A stretch of DNA of 64,000 nucleotides, taken from assembly GCA_003248775.1 (NCBI GenBank), contig QFQX01000017.1, forward strand, positions 14,587 to 78,586. The letters run 5' to 3'. The notes beneath the pieces are model-generated. The model was not told the DNA's origin and made no database searches. It saw only the letters and a program-made list of their open reading frames with translations. A program made the translations under genes and the position numbers. The DNA comes from Shinella sp. Lineage in GTDB: Bacteria; Pseudomonadota; Alphaproteobacteria; Rhizobiales; Rhizobiaceae. Shown one piece after another: positions 54,440 to 61,792 of this stretch; the first letter of the stretch is position 1, and every line of letters begins with the position of its first letter.

Positions 54440-56023
54440 ATGGCTGAAACGCTCGCAGAGGCGGTATCCCGCCGCCGCACTTTCGCGATCATCGCGCATC
54501 CGGACGCCGGCAAGACCACGCTTACCGAAAAGCTGCTGCTGTTCGGCGGCGCGATCCAGCTCGCTGGTGAGGTCAAGGCCAAGAAGGATCGCATCCAGAC
54601 CCGTTCGGACTGGATGAAGATCGAGCGCGAGCGCGGCATCTCGGTCGTCACCTCGGTGATGACCTTCGAATATGAAGGCAATGTCTTCAACATTCTCGAT
54701 ACGCCCGGTCACGAAGACTTCGCCGACGATACCTATCGTACGCTGACGGCCGTCGATGCCGCCGTCATGGTCATCGACGCCGCCAAGGGTATCGAGCCAC
54801 GGACGCTGAAGCTCTTCGAAGTCTGCCGCATGCGCGACATCCCGATCATCACCTTCATCAACAAGATGGACCGCGAAAGCCGCGATCCCTTCGAAATTCT
54901 GGACGAGGTCGAGGAAAAGCTGGCGCTCGATACCGCGCCGGTCACATGGCCGGTCGGCCGTTCCAAGACCTTCTGCGGTTCCTACAATCTCGCCGACAAC
55001 ACCTTTCGTGGTTCCGACACGCAGGTCGAGCCGACGCCGGTCAATGGCCCACAGGCGGTGGCGGATCATCTGCCGGAAAACGAGCGCCAGGTCTTCATCG
55101 ACGAGCTGGAACTTGCCCGCGAGGCCTGCCGTCCCTTCGACCGCGAGGCTTTCCTCGAAGGGCACATGACCCCGGTCTTCTTTGGCTCGGCCCTGAAGAA
55201 TTTCGGTGTTCGCGACCTCATCAACGCGCTCGGTGCATACGCGCCGCCGCCGCGCGACCAGGTGGCCGATATCCGCACCGTCCATGCGGCGGAAGACAAG
55301 ATGACGGCCTTCGTCTTCAAGATCCAGGCCAACATGGACCCGAACCATCGCGACCGCATCGCCTTTGCCCGCATCTGCTCGGGAAAGCTGGAGCGCGGCA
55401 TGAAGGCAAGGCTCGCACGCACCGGAAAACAGCTCGCCCTAACAGCGCCGCAATTCTTTTTCGCCTCCCAGCGCCAGCTTGCCGATACGGCCTATGCCGG
55501 CGACGTGGTCGGCATTCCCAACCACGGCACGCTGCGTATCGGTGACACGCTGACCGAGGGTGAACCGCTGGTGTTCCAGGGTGTGCCGAACTTCTCGCCG
55601 GAAATCCTGCGCCGCGTGCGCCTGGAAGATGCGATGAAGGCGAAGAAGCTCAAGGAAGCCCTGCAGCAGATGGCGGAGGAGGGCGTTGTCCAGCTCTTCC
55701 AGCCGGAAGACGGTTCGCCCGCCATCGTCGGCGTCGTCGGCGCTCTGCAGCTCGACGTTCTGAAGGAACGTCTGTCTGCGGAATATGGCTTGCCTGTTTC
55801 CTTCGAAATGTCGCGCTTTTCGGTCTGCCGCTGGATTTCGGCCGAGCAGGTGGCCGATCTGGACAAGTTCATGTCGTCCCACCGCGGCGATATCTGCCGC
55901 GATCTCGACGGCGACCCGGTCTTCATGGCGCAGGACGGCTTCTCGCTGCGCTACGAGTCCGAGCGCTATCCGGCCGTGAAAATGGTCGCGATCAAGGAAT
56001 ATCACGTCGCCAAGGCGGGGTGA
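54440..56023 (+). CDS. prfC: Peptide chain release factor 3
   Basis: A 527-residue translational GTPase. G1 AHPDAGKTTLTEKLLLFG, switch I with IERERGISVVTSVMTFEY, G3 DTPGHEDFADDTYR, G4 NKMDRE, and the RF3-specific PVTWPVGRSKTFCGSYNL and YDDEIT-type segments in domain II/III identify RF3 rather than EF-G. It removes RF1/RF2 from the ribosome after peptide release. Divergent from dut across 92 bp; convergent with the HAD gene. Confidence 0.96.
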   Translation: MAETLAEAVSRRRTFAIIAHPDAGKTTLTEKLLLFGGAIQLAGEVKAKKDRIQTRSDWMKIERERGISVVTSVMTFEYEGNVFNILDTPGHEDFADDTYRTLTAVDAAVMVIDAAKGIEPRTLKLFEVCRMRDIPIITFINKMDRESRDPFEILDEVEEKLALDTAPVTWPVGRSKTFCGSYNLADNTFRGSDTQVEPTPVNGPQAVADHLPENERQVFIDELELAREACRPFDREAFLEGHMTPVFFGSALKNFGVRDLINALGAYAPPPRDQVADIRTVHAAEDKMTAFVFKIQANMDPNHRDRIAFARICSGKLERGMKARLARTGKQLALTAPQFFFASQRQLADTAYAGDVVGIPNHGTLRIGDTLTEGEPLVFQGVPNFSPEILRRVRLEDAMKAKKLKEALQQMAEEGVVQLFQPEDGSPAIVGVVGALQLDVLKERLSAEYGLPVSFEMSRFSVCRWISAEQVADLDKFMSSHRGDICRDLDGDPVFMAQDGFSLRYESERYPAVKMVAIKEYHVAKAG

Positions 56024-56054
56024 TATCGGCTTTATCCATTCATAAGGGGGCTGG

Positions 56055-56729
56055 TCAGGCTTCCCTGACGATCCTCATCTCGCCCGCGCTGTCGAGATGC
56101 ACAGTCATGCCTTCATAGGAGGCGATCGTCGCATGGGACGTTTCCATCCTGTGGCTGTGGGTGGCCGTGACCACCATCACATCTGCCCCTGCGGCTTCGC
56201 CAGCCTTCACGCCCGCCATCACATCCTCGAACACGAGGCAGCGCGCCGATGACACGTCGAGATGACGCGCCGCGAGCAGGTAGCCGGCCGGATCCGGCTT
56301 GCCGATCCTCACATCCTCGGCGGTGATGATCCTTGGCGGCTGCGGCAGACCGGCCGCAGCGATCCGTGCTCTCGCCAGAGCAACGGGCGCTGACGTCACG
56401 ATAGCCCAGCGCGCCGATGGCAGCGACGTGAGGAAATCGACCGCCCCGGGAAGCGCCACGACGCCTTCGACGTCCTCGATTTCGCCGCGCTCGATTTCCA
56501 GAGCTTCGGCCTCGACATCGATGCCCGGTAGATTCAGGTCCCTGATGGTGTCGATGCCACGCTTGCCGTGCATCGTCGGCAGGAAGGCTTCGACGTCGAG
56601 CCCCTGCCGTTCAGCCCACCGGCTCCAGACCCGCTCGGCCGCCGCAATGGAGTTGAGCAGCGTGCCGTCCATGTCGAACAGGAAGCCGGCATAGCGCTTG
56701 TCGAAGACTGTGGTTCCGCTGGTGGTCAA
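56055..56729 (-). CDS. HAD-family phosphatase (phosphoglycolate phosphatase/beta-PGM-like)
   Basis: About 224 residues. Motif I DMDGTLLNSI, motif II VTSAPVALAR, motif III IGKPDPAGYLLAARHL and motif IV FEDVMAGVKAGEAAGADVMVV are complete, and the helical cap domain between I and II classifies it as subfamily I. It resembles sugar-phosphatases (GPP/DOG type). The start is probably a TTG at 56727-56729 (complement): GAGGAG stands 6 nt upstream, while ATGs farther up have no such site. It is divergent from the TPP riboswitch and thi operon. Confidence 0.88.
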   Translation of the reverse strand: MTTSGTTVFDKRYAGFLFDMDGTLLNSIAAAERVWSRWAERQGLDVEAFLPTMHGKRGIDTIRDLNLPGIDVEAEALEIERGEIEDVEGVVALPGAVDFLTSLPSARWAIVTSAPVALARARIAAAGLPQPPRIITAEDVRIGKPDPAGYLLAARHLDVSSARCLVFEDVMAGVKAGEAAGADVMVVTATHSHRMETSHATIASYEGMTVHLDSAGEMRIVREA

Positions 56730-57089
56730 TTTCGACTCCTCGAAGCAGGTGGTCATGATCGGCAAGGAGATAACCGGTTTTGACTGAGGCGGCAAACGCT
56801 TGAGGTTCAAAACCGCGTGGGGAGAGGGGCGTTTGGTTCCGTTCGGCTTTGCAACGCATGTCATGTTGAATACCCGTCCTGATTGAGTTTCATCCCCCCG
56901 GGGTGACAGCCGGCATGGCGCGGTCTATAACAGCACCGTTGAGAGACAGGGGCGCTCGTCGCAAGACGGGCTGAGACGTACCCTTCGAACCTGAACCAGA
57001 TAATGCTGGCGGAGGGAGTCGCTCGGGACCGCTTACCCGTCTTCGTGACTGTCGCGTTCCCGCCGATTTGCCCCGCCTGAAAGGGGCAA
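56730..57089. other. Divergent regulatory region of the HAD and thiMED genes
   Basis: About 360 bp without a protein gene. It holds the HAD promoter on the left and, on the right, the TPP riboswitch (56943-57022) and its expression-platform hairpin (57067-57090). No -35/-10 pair could be assigned with confidence in the 56850-56940 segment. Confidence 0.6.
56943..57022 (+). promoter_or_regulatory. TPP riboswitch (THI box aptamer)
   Basis: The aptamer has the invariant CTGAGA (56971-56976) and the 3' lobe with CCTGAACCAGATAATGCTGG (56990-57009) followed by CGGAGGGA. The variable P3 arm is closed by CGTC (56957-56960)/GACG (56965-56968) with a GCAA tetraloop. P1 is short, with GAC (56945-56947) pairing to GTC (57018-57020), and GGGG near 56949-56952 pairs with the ACCC of the central junction. 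It controls the thiMED operon in response to thiamin pyrophosphate. Confidence 0.95.
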
Positions 57090-57090
57090 A
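57067..57090 (+). promoter_or_regulatory. Shine-Dalgarno-sequestering hairpin of thiM
   Basis: An 8-bp perfect stem TTTGCCCC (57067-57074)/GGGGCAAA (57083-57090) contains the ribosome site AAGGGG (57081-57086) and the first base of the ATG (57090). When formed it hides the start. Together with the upstream TPP aptamer this is a translational OFF switch: TPP binding should favour the stem. No terminator U tract is present, so transcription termination is unlikely. Confidence 0.85.
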
Positions 57091-57893
57091 TGAACGAGAT
57101 CAAATCTCCCGGAAACCTGCTGCGCGAGATGCGCGAGGCCGCACCGCTGGTGCAATGCATCACCAATTACGTCGCGATGAACATCGCCGCAAATGTGCTT
57201 CTGGCGGCAGGCGCATCGCCTGCCATGGTCCATGCGGAAGAGGAGGCCGGCGAATTTGCGGGCTTCGCCGGCGCGCTCACCATCAATATCGGTACGGCCT
57301 CGCCGCAATGGATTGCCGGCATGAAGGCGGCGATCGGGGGGGCGACGGCTGCCCGCCGGCCATGGGTGCTCGACCCGGTCGCCCATTTCGCAACCGCCTA
57401 TCGCCGCAGGGCGACAGCCGAGCTTCTGGCGCTCGCCCCGACGGTGATCCGCGGCAACGCATCCGAAATCATCTCCCTTGCAGGCGGCACGAGCAGCGCG
57501 AAAGGCGTCGATAGCCGCGATCCGGTGGAGCTTGCCGAGGAAGCGGCGAATGAACTGGCGGAGCGTCAGGTATGCGTCGTCGCGGTGACCGGCGGGACCG
57601 ACTTCGTCACCGATGGCCGCCATGCGGTCAGGCTTTCCGGTGGCTCAGTGCTGATGCCGAAGGTGACGGCGCTCGGTTGCTCGCTCACATGCCTTGTCGG
57701 CGCCTATGCCGCCATCCGTCCGGAAAATCCTCTTTCGGCAACCGTCGCGGCCCTCGCGCATTTTGCGGTGGCCGGCGAAAGGGCGGCTTCGGGATCGGAT
57801 GGTCCGGGTTCCTTCGGCTGGCGTTTCCTTGACGCGCTTGCTGCTCTCACTCCCGAGGCTCTGGACGGTGAAGCGAGGATCGAACGGCTATGA
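57090..57893 (+). CDS. thiM: Hydroxyethylthiazole kinase
   Basis: A 267-residue ribokinase-fold enzyme. PLVQCITNYVAMNIAANVLLAAGASPAMVHAEEEAGEF is the ThiM opening, LTINIGTASPQWI, PWVLDPVAHFATAYRR and VIRGNASEIISLAGG hold the thiazole and phosphate sites, and GCSLTCLVGAYAAI has the catalytic anion-hole with Cys in G-C-S. It phosphorylates the thiazole alcohol during salvage. Start as given by the hairpin/SD evidence above. It overlaps thiE by 4 bp. The absence of thiC, thiO or thiG here marks a salvage-type operon. Confidence 0.96.
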   Translation: MNEIKSPGNLLREMREAAPLVQCITNYVAMNIAANVLLAAGASPAMVHAEEEAGEFAGFAGALTINIGTASPQWIAGMKAAIGGATAARRPWVLDPVAHFATAYRRRATAELLALAPTVIRGNASEIISLAGGTSSAKGVDSRDPVELAEEAANELAERQVCVVAVTGGTDFVTDGRHAVRLSGGSVLMPKVTALGCSLTCLVGAYAAIRPENPLSATVAALAHFAVAGERAASGSDGPGSFGWRFLDALAALTPEALDGEARIERL

Positions 57894-58525
57894 AAAACGT
57901 CGATCTCTCCCTCTATCTTGTCCTCGACCCGGTTCTCTGCGAGCCGATCGGCATGGTGGAAACGGCACGGCTCGCCGTTGCCGGCGGCGCGACGCTGGTG
58001 CAACTGCGCGACAAGAAGGCAACGACGCACAAGATGATCGAGACCGGTCGAGCGCTGAAAGCCGCTCTCGCCGGCTCGGGCGTGCCGCTCATCGTCAACG
58101 ACGATGTCGAGGCCGCGATTGCCATCGGCGCTGACGGTGTGCATGTCGGCCAGAACGACATGCCGGTCGCCGAGGTCCGCAGGCTGATCGGGCCGAACAT
58201 GATCCTCGGCCTCTCCATCGGCAGCGTCGAGCTGGCCAATGCGCTCGATCCGTCGGTCGTCGACCATGTCGGTGTCGGACCGGTTTTCCCCACCTCGACC
58301 AAACCCGGTCATCCCCCGGCTATCGGCTTCGAAGGACTTGCGGCAGTCACTGCGGCAAGCCCGGTGCCGGTCGTCGGCATCGGCGGGCTGAAGCTTCAGC
58401 ATGTCGCCGACACGCTCGCAACTGGCGCTGCCGGCCTTGCCGTCGTCTCTGCCATCTGCGGCCAGCCGGACCCGGCATCGGCGACCATGGAGCTCGCAGA
58501 GGCGATCCGGAGGGCGCGCCGATGA
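57890..58525 (+). CDS. thiE: Thiamin-phosphate synthase
   Basis: A 211-residue TIM-barrel enzyme. LYLVLDPVLCEPIGMVETARLAVAGGATLVQLRDKKATTHKMIE has the R-D-K site, PLIVNDDVEAAIAIGADGVHVGQNDMP the phosphate/Mg site, and GLSIGSVELANAL, GVGPVFPTSTKPGHPPAIGFEGL and VVGIGGLKL the C-terminal anion sites. It joins HMP-PP to thiazole-P. ATGA overlaps link it to thiM and thiD, so the three products are made in step. Confidence 0.96.
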   Translation: MKNVDLSLYLVLDPVLCEPIGMVETARLAVAGGATLVQLRDKKATTHKMIETGRALKAALAGSGVPLIVNDDVEAAIAIGADGVHVGQNDMPVAEVRRLIGPNMILGLSIGSVELANALDPSVVDHVGVGPVFPTSTKPGHPPAIGFEGLAAVTAASPVPVVGIGGLKLQHVADTLATGAAGLAVVSAICGQPDPASATMELAEAIRRARR

Positions 58526-59352
58526 TCCGCAACGTGCTGTCCATCGCTGGCTCCGATCCTTCGGGCGGCGCTGGCATTCAGGCCGATCTCAAGACCTTCT
58601 CGGCCTGCGGTGTCTACGGCATGGCCGCGCTGACGGCGCTGACGGCCCAGAACACCACGGGCGTCTCCGGCGTGCATGCCGTACCCCCGGAATTCGTGGC
58701 CGAGCAGATCCGCATGGTCTTTGCCGACGTGCGGGTCGATGCAGTGAAGATCGGCATGATCGCCAATGCCGGCATTGCCCGCGCGGTCGCCGGCGTGCTG
58801 GCGGATCATCCTGATGTGCCAGTGGTGCTCGATCCGGTGATGATCGCCAAGGGTGGGGCGGCCCTTCTCGACGCATCGGCGGTCACCGCATTGACTGAAT
58901 GCCTGCTGCCGCTGGCGTCGCTGCTGACGCCGAACCTGCCGGAGGCCGCGGCCCTGCTCGGCGTGGGAGAGGCTCCCGACCGGGCGGCCATGGTGGAACA
59001 GGGCGCGGCTCTTATCGCGCTTGGCCCCGCCGCCGTTCTGGTCAAGGGCGGGCATCTCGAAGGGCCGGAAAGCCCTGACGTCCTCGTCGCGAAAGAGGGG
59101 AAGCACTGGTTCGAGGCGCCACGCGTCGTGACGAAGAACACCCATGGCACGGGTTGCTCGCTATCGAGCGCAGTCGCTGCCGGTCTCGCCAAGGGACTGT
59201 CTCCGGCCGAGGCGGTCGCCGCCGCGAAATCCTGGCTCGCCGGAGCGGTCGCGGCATCGGGCGATCTCTCCGTCGGCTCCGGCCACGGGCCGGTGCATCA
59301 TTTTCATGGTCTCTGGCAGGAGAACCCTACGGCATCTTTGAAACGAGCGTGA
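58522..59352 (+). CDS. thiD: Hydroxymethylpyrimidine (phosphate) kinase
   Basis: A 276-residue PfkB-superfamily kinase. VLSIAGSDPSGGAGIQADLKTFSACGVYGMAALTALTAQNTTGV is the ThiD start, DPVMIAKGGAALLD the Mg site, LTPNLPEAAALLGV the ribose site and KNTHGTGCSLSSAVAAGLAKG the G-T-G-C catalytic loop. It phosphorylates HMP twice to HMP-PP. It ends with a polar tail, and its last 26 bp overlap tail-to-tail with the flavin reductase gene on the other strand. Confidence 0.96.
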   Translation: MIRNVLSIAGSDPSGGAGIQADLKTFSACGVYGMAALTALTAQNTTGVSGVHAVPPEFVAEQIRMVFADVRVDAVKIGMIANAGIARAVAGVLADHPDVPVVLDPVMIAKGGAALLDASAVTALTECLLPLASLLTPNLPEAAALLGVGEAPDRAAMVEQGAALIALGPAAVLVKGGHLEGPESPDVLVAKEGKHWFEAPRVVTKNTHGTGCSLSSAVAAGLAKGLSPAEAVAAAKSWLAGAVAASGDLSVGSGHGPVHHFHGLWQENPTASLKRA

Positions 59353-59857
59353 TCTCCTCGCCATCGACGGCGAAGGTGCCGTAACCCTTGTGGTGAATGG
59401 TTTTCGGTGAAGGTCTGGCCGGATCGTGCCAGGCCTTCACCACTTCCAAAACGAAGAGGTTGTAGCGCTCGACGAAATCCTGATCGACGACCTTGCATTC
59501 GAGATTGGCAAAGCATTCTGCGATCAATGGCGCGGATACCTTCGCCGCCGGCAGCGGTGTCAATCCGATCTCGGCAAACTTGTCGACATCACGACCGGAG
59601 CAGTTGCCGGCCGCGACCACCTTTTCGGCGATCTCGACGGAGGGAATGGCGATCACGCATTCCTCCGTCTTCGCGAGCGCGATGAAGCTGTAATCGGCGG
59701 CGCTGACGATGCAGGCGATCCGCGGCGGGGTGAATTCCATCATCATGTGCCATGACATGGTCATGACATTGGCCTTGCCGCCGTAGCGTGTTGTGAGCAA
59801 CACGACCGGCCCTGGTTCGATGAGCTGATAGGCTTTGGAAAGCGGAAAGTCCTTCAT
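59327..59857 (-). CDS. Flavin reductase-like split-barrel protein
   Basis: A 176-residue FMN-binding protein. LIEPGPVVLLTTRYGGKANVMTMSWHMMMEFTPPRIACIVSAADYSF is the flavin-reductase/DIM6-NTAB core, followed by AIPSVEIAEKVVAAGNCSGRDVDKFAEIGL, a typical dimer segment, and ECFANLECKVVDQ. It probably binds FMN and supplies reduced flavin or acts on a small molecule. The ATG at 59855-59857 (complement) overlaps the stop of the CxxC membrane protein gene upstream (59854-59857). Convergent with thiD over 26 bp. Confidence 0.88.
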   Translation of the reverse strand: MKDFPLSKAYQLIEPGPVVLLTTRYGGKANVMTMSWHMMMEFTPPRIACIVSAADYSFIALAKTEECVIAIPSVEIAEKVVAAGNCSGRDVDKFAEIGLTPLPAAKVSAPLIAECFANLECKVVDQDFVERYNLFVLEVVKAWHDPARPSPKTIHHKGYGTFAVDGEEITLVSKMP

Positions 59858-60465
59858 GATCTTACCTTGAGGTTCCCCTTGCCCCGCCGGTAGCTTTCCA
59901 TCCAGGCCCGATAGGCTTCCGCGTCGCCATATTCCAGGAAACTCTCGAACAGCGGATGAGGATCTGCTGATCGGCGGGCATGCTTGATCGGGCACCAGAA
60001 GCGTTCGGTGCGTCCGGCGATCTCACGTGCATAGGCGATCACGCCATTGGCATAACCGCAATAGATACAGTTCAGCTTTTCGATAGCGTTGAGATAGGCG
60101 AGATGCTGACGGTCGATGATGACGTGATCGCGGCGTCGCACGAGATCGATGCCATAGACCCGAAAGCAGATGTGTTGGTAGATCGTGACGGACAGGTCAA
60201 GGAAGGCGAGGGGCACGATCAGGGCATAGATGACGGGCGCAGTGAGCAGGTAGGCGATGCGCGCACCCGTGAGGTAGCGCCAGATGCCGGTGCGATAGCG
60301 GGCCTGCCAATCGCGCATTTCCTTTTCAAATCTGACCTTGCCCTGTTCGAGCCGGTAGCGGAATTGCTGTCGTTGTACTTCGATGCGGCGGTCGAGTTCC
60401 GCCTCGAATTCCTCCTGCGCGCCCTTTAGCCTCTCCCGTAACTCGTTCAGAATGGAATCGGCCAT
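59854..60465 (-). CDS. Uncharacterised coiled-coil/membrane protein with a CxxC motif
   Basis: A 203-residue protein of unknown family. Residues 1-60 are a highly charged helix (NELRERLKGAQEEFEAELDRRIEVQRQQFRYRL) predicted as coiled coil. Residues 68-98 form one long or two short membrane segments (AYLLTAPVIYALIVPLAFLDLSVTIYQHICF). A cytoplasmic-looking C-terminal half carries LNCIYCGYANGVIAYAREIAGRTERFWCPIKHA, with Cys 133, 136 and 158 and His 162, a possible zinc or redox-metal site. It is the first gene of a coupled pair with the flavin reductase (4-bp overlap), which suggests a joint redox role. No function is inferred beyond this. Confidence 0.75.
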   Translation of the reverse strand: MADSILNELRERLKGAQEEFEAELDRRIEVQRQQFRYRLEQGKVRFEKEMRDWQARYRTGIWRYLTGARIAYLLTAPVIYALIVPLAFLDLSVTIYQHICFRVYGIDLVRRRDHVIIDRQHLAYLNAIEKLNCIYCGYANGVIAYAREIAGRTERFWCPIKHARRSADPHPLFESFLEYGDAEAYRAWMESYRRGKGNLKVRS

Positions 60466-60612
60466 GTCTGCCCCTTGTCATATTTGGCTACGGCTTCAGA
60501 TGCTGTAACCGGTAGACTAGGCTCTGTCCCTCGCGCTGTCGACAACTGAAGGTGCCGCAACGCCGGGCGTTCGCCCGGCGTTGGAGAATGTCGTTTTTTT
60601 GGGGGGCAGCGG
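60466..60612. other. Intergenic region with candidate small-RNA-like end
   Basis: About 147 bp between two minus-strand genes. On the plus strand it ends in a 12-bp-stem hairpin and TTTTTTT at 60594-60600. No protein gene was seen. The region could encode a short RNA on the plus strand starting near 60480-60520, but no firm promoter is visible. Confidence 0.35.
60558..60583. terminator. Strong GC palindrome with plus-strand T run
   Basis: Twelve-bp perfect arms CAACGCCGGGCG (60558-60569)/CGCCCGGCGTTG (60572-60583) with a 2-nt centre. It lies 29 bp past the pirin stop on the minus strand, but the T run (60594-60600) follows on the plus strand, 10 nt after the stem, where no upstream plus-strand gene is known. 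Confidence 0.6.
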
Positions 60613-61524
60613 TCAGTGGTCGGCCTTGATGAAGGTGCCGTTCTGCAGTTCGCGCATGGCCTGCATCAGCTCTTCGCGCGTGTTCATCACGATCGGCCCA
60701 TGCCACGCGACCGGCTCCCTGATCGGCTTGCCGGTCACGAGCAGGAAGCGGATGCCCTCATCGCCGGCCTGCACGGTCACTTCGTCGCCGGTGTCGAACA
60801 CCACGAGCGTCCGGTTGCCCGAGAGATCGCGGATGTTCAGCTCCTCGCCCTGATACTCCTTCTCGACCTTGACGCCGAAGGGCTTCGAAGCGTCGCGGAA
60901 GGTGCCGGAGCCTGCAAAGATATAGGCGAAGGCCGAGCGATAGGTGTCGACGGGGATGCTCTTGCGCTTGCCCGGCGGCACGGAAATATCGAGATAGACA
61001 GGTTCCGCAGCGATCCCGTCGACCGGGCCGCTCTTGCCCCAGAAATTGCCGGAGATCACCCGGACGGAGGTGCCGTCATCATCGACAACGACGGGAATAT
61101 CCGCCGACTTGATGTCCTGGTAGCGCGGCGCGGTCATCTTCAGCGAGGAGGGCAGGTTGGCCCAGAGCTGGAAGCCGTGCATCTTGCCGGCAAAATCGCC
61201 CTTCGGCATTTCCTGATGCATGATGCCGCTGCCGGCAGTCATCCACTGCAGGTCGCCTGCGCCGAGCAGGCCGTGATTGCCAAGGCTGTCGCCATGCTCG
61301 ACGGTGCCGGCGAGCACATAGGTGATCGTCTCGATGCCGCGATGCGGATGCCAGGGGAAGCCGCGGATATAATCCGACGGATTGTCGTTCCTGAAATCGT
61401 CCATCATCAGGAAGGGGTCGGTCATCGACGGATCGCCGAAACCGAAGACGCGGTGCAGTTTCACACCGGCGCCTTCCATGGTGGGCGTGGCGCGGCTCTC
61501 ATGCTTGACGGGGCGAATGGACAT
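60613..61524 (-). CDS. Pirin-family bicupin protein
   Basis: A 303-residue pirin. HRVFGFGDPSMTDPFLMMDDFRND, FPWHPHRGIETITYVLAGTVEHGDSLGNHGLLGAGDLQWMTAGSGIMHQEMP contains the metal-ligand His/His/His/Glu set (HPHRG and HQE), and LWANLPSSLKMTAPRYQDI starts the second cupin. Some bacterial pirins have quercetin dioxygenase activity; others are regulators. Monocistronic with a promoter-sized gap, divergent from the amidotransferase gene. Confidence 0.93.
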   Translation of the reverse strand: MSIRPVKHESRATPTMEGAGVKLHRVFGFGDPSMTDPFLMMDDFRNDNPSDYIRGFPWHPHRGIETITYVLAGTVEHGDSLGNHGLLGAGDLQWMTAGSGIMHQEMPKGDFAGKMHGFQLWANLPSSLKMTAPRYQDIKSADIPVVVDDDGTSVRVISGNFWGKSGPVDGIAAEPVYLDISVPPGKRKSIPVDTYRSAFAYIFAGSGTFRDASKPFGVKVEKEYQGEELNIRDLSGNRTLVVFDTGDEVTVQAGDEGIRFLLVTGKPIREPVAWHGPIVMNTREELMQAMRELQNGTFIKADH

Positions 61525-61657
61525 TGTTCCTGCTCCTTTGGGGCGCGTTTCTCACTTGGTGTCCAATATAGTCGAACCTTGGCCGCTCCGAAGGGGTGGG
61601 CCGGGAACGCAGTGTTCACAAAACGAAATGCCGCAGTGCAAAAAGTGATTGCCGACG

Positions 61658-61675
61658 CTGTCAGATTTCTGTCAT
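61658..61675 (+). promoter_or_regulatory. Near-perfect PhoB box upstream of the class II amidotransferase
   Basis: CTGTCAG (61658-61664), 4-nt spacer ATTT, CTGTCAT (61669-61675): 13 of 14 half-site positions match CTGTCAT-N4-CTGTCAT. A -10-like TATACT (61692-61697) follows 16 bp after the box, and the gene starts at 61793. The direct repeats are oriented with the plus-strand gene. Pho control of this gene is inferred. Confidence 0.75.
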
Positions 61676-61792
61676 CAATATTGCAGGTGTTTATACTTCG
61701 CTAACTATTCGGGCGAAAACTGACGGGATCGATATTCCCGCCTTTTCGCAACGGCAACCGCTCTGGCCGGCGGTCCATGGAGTACAGGAAGA

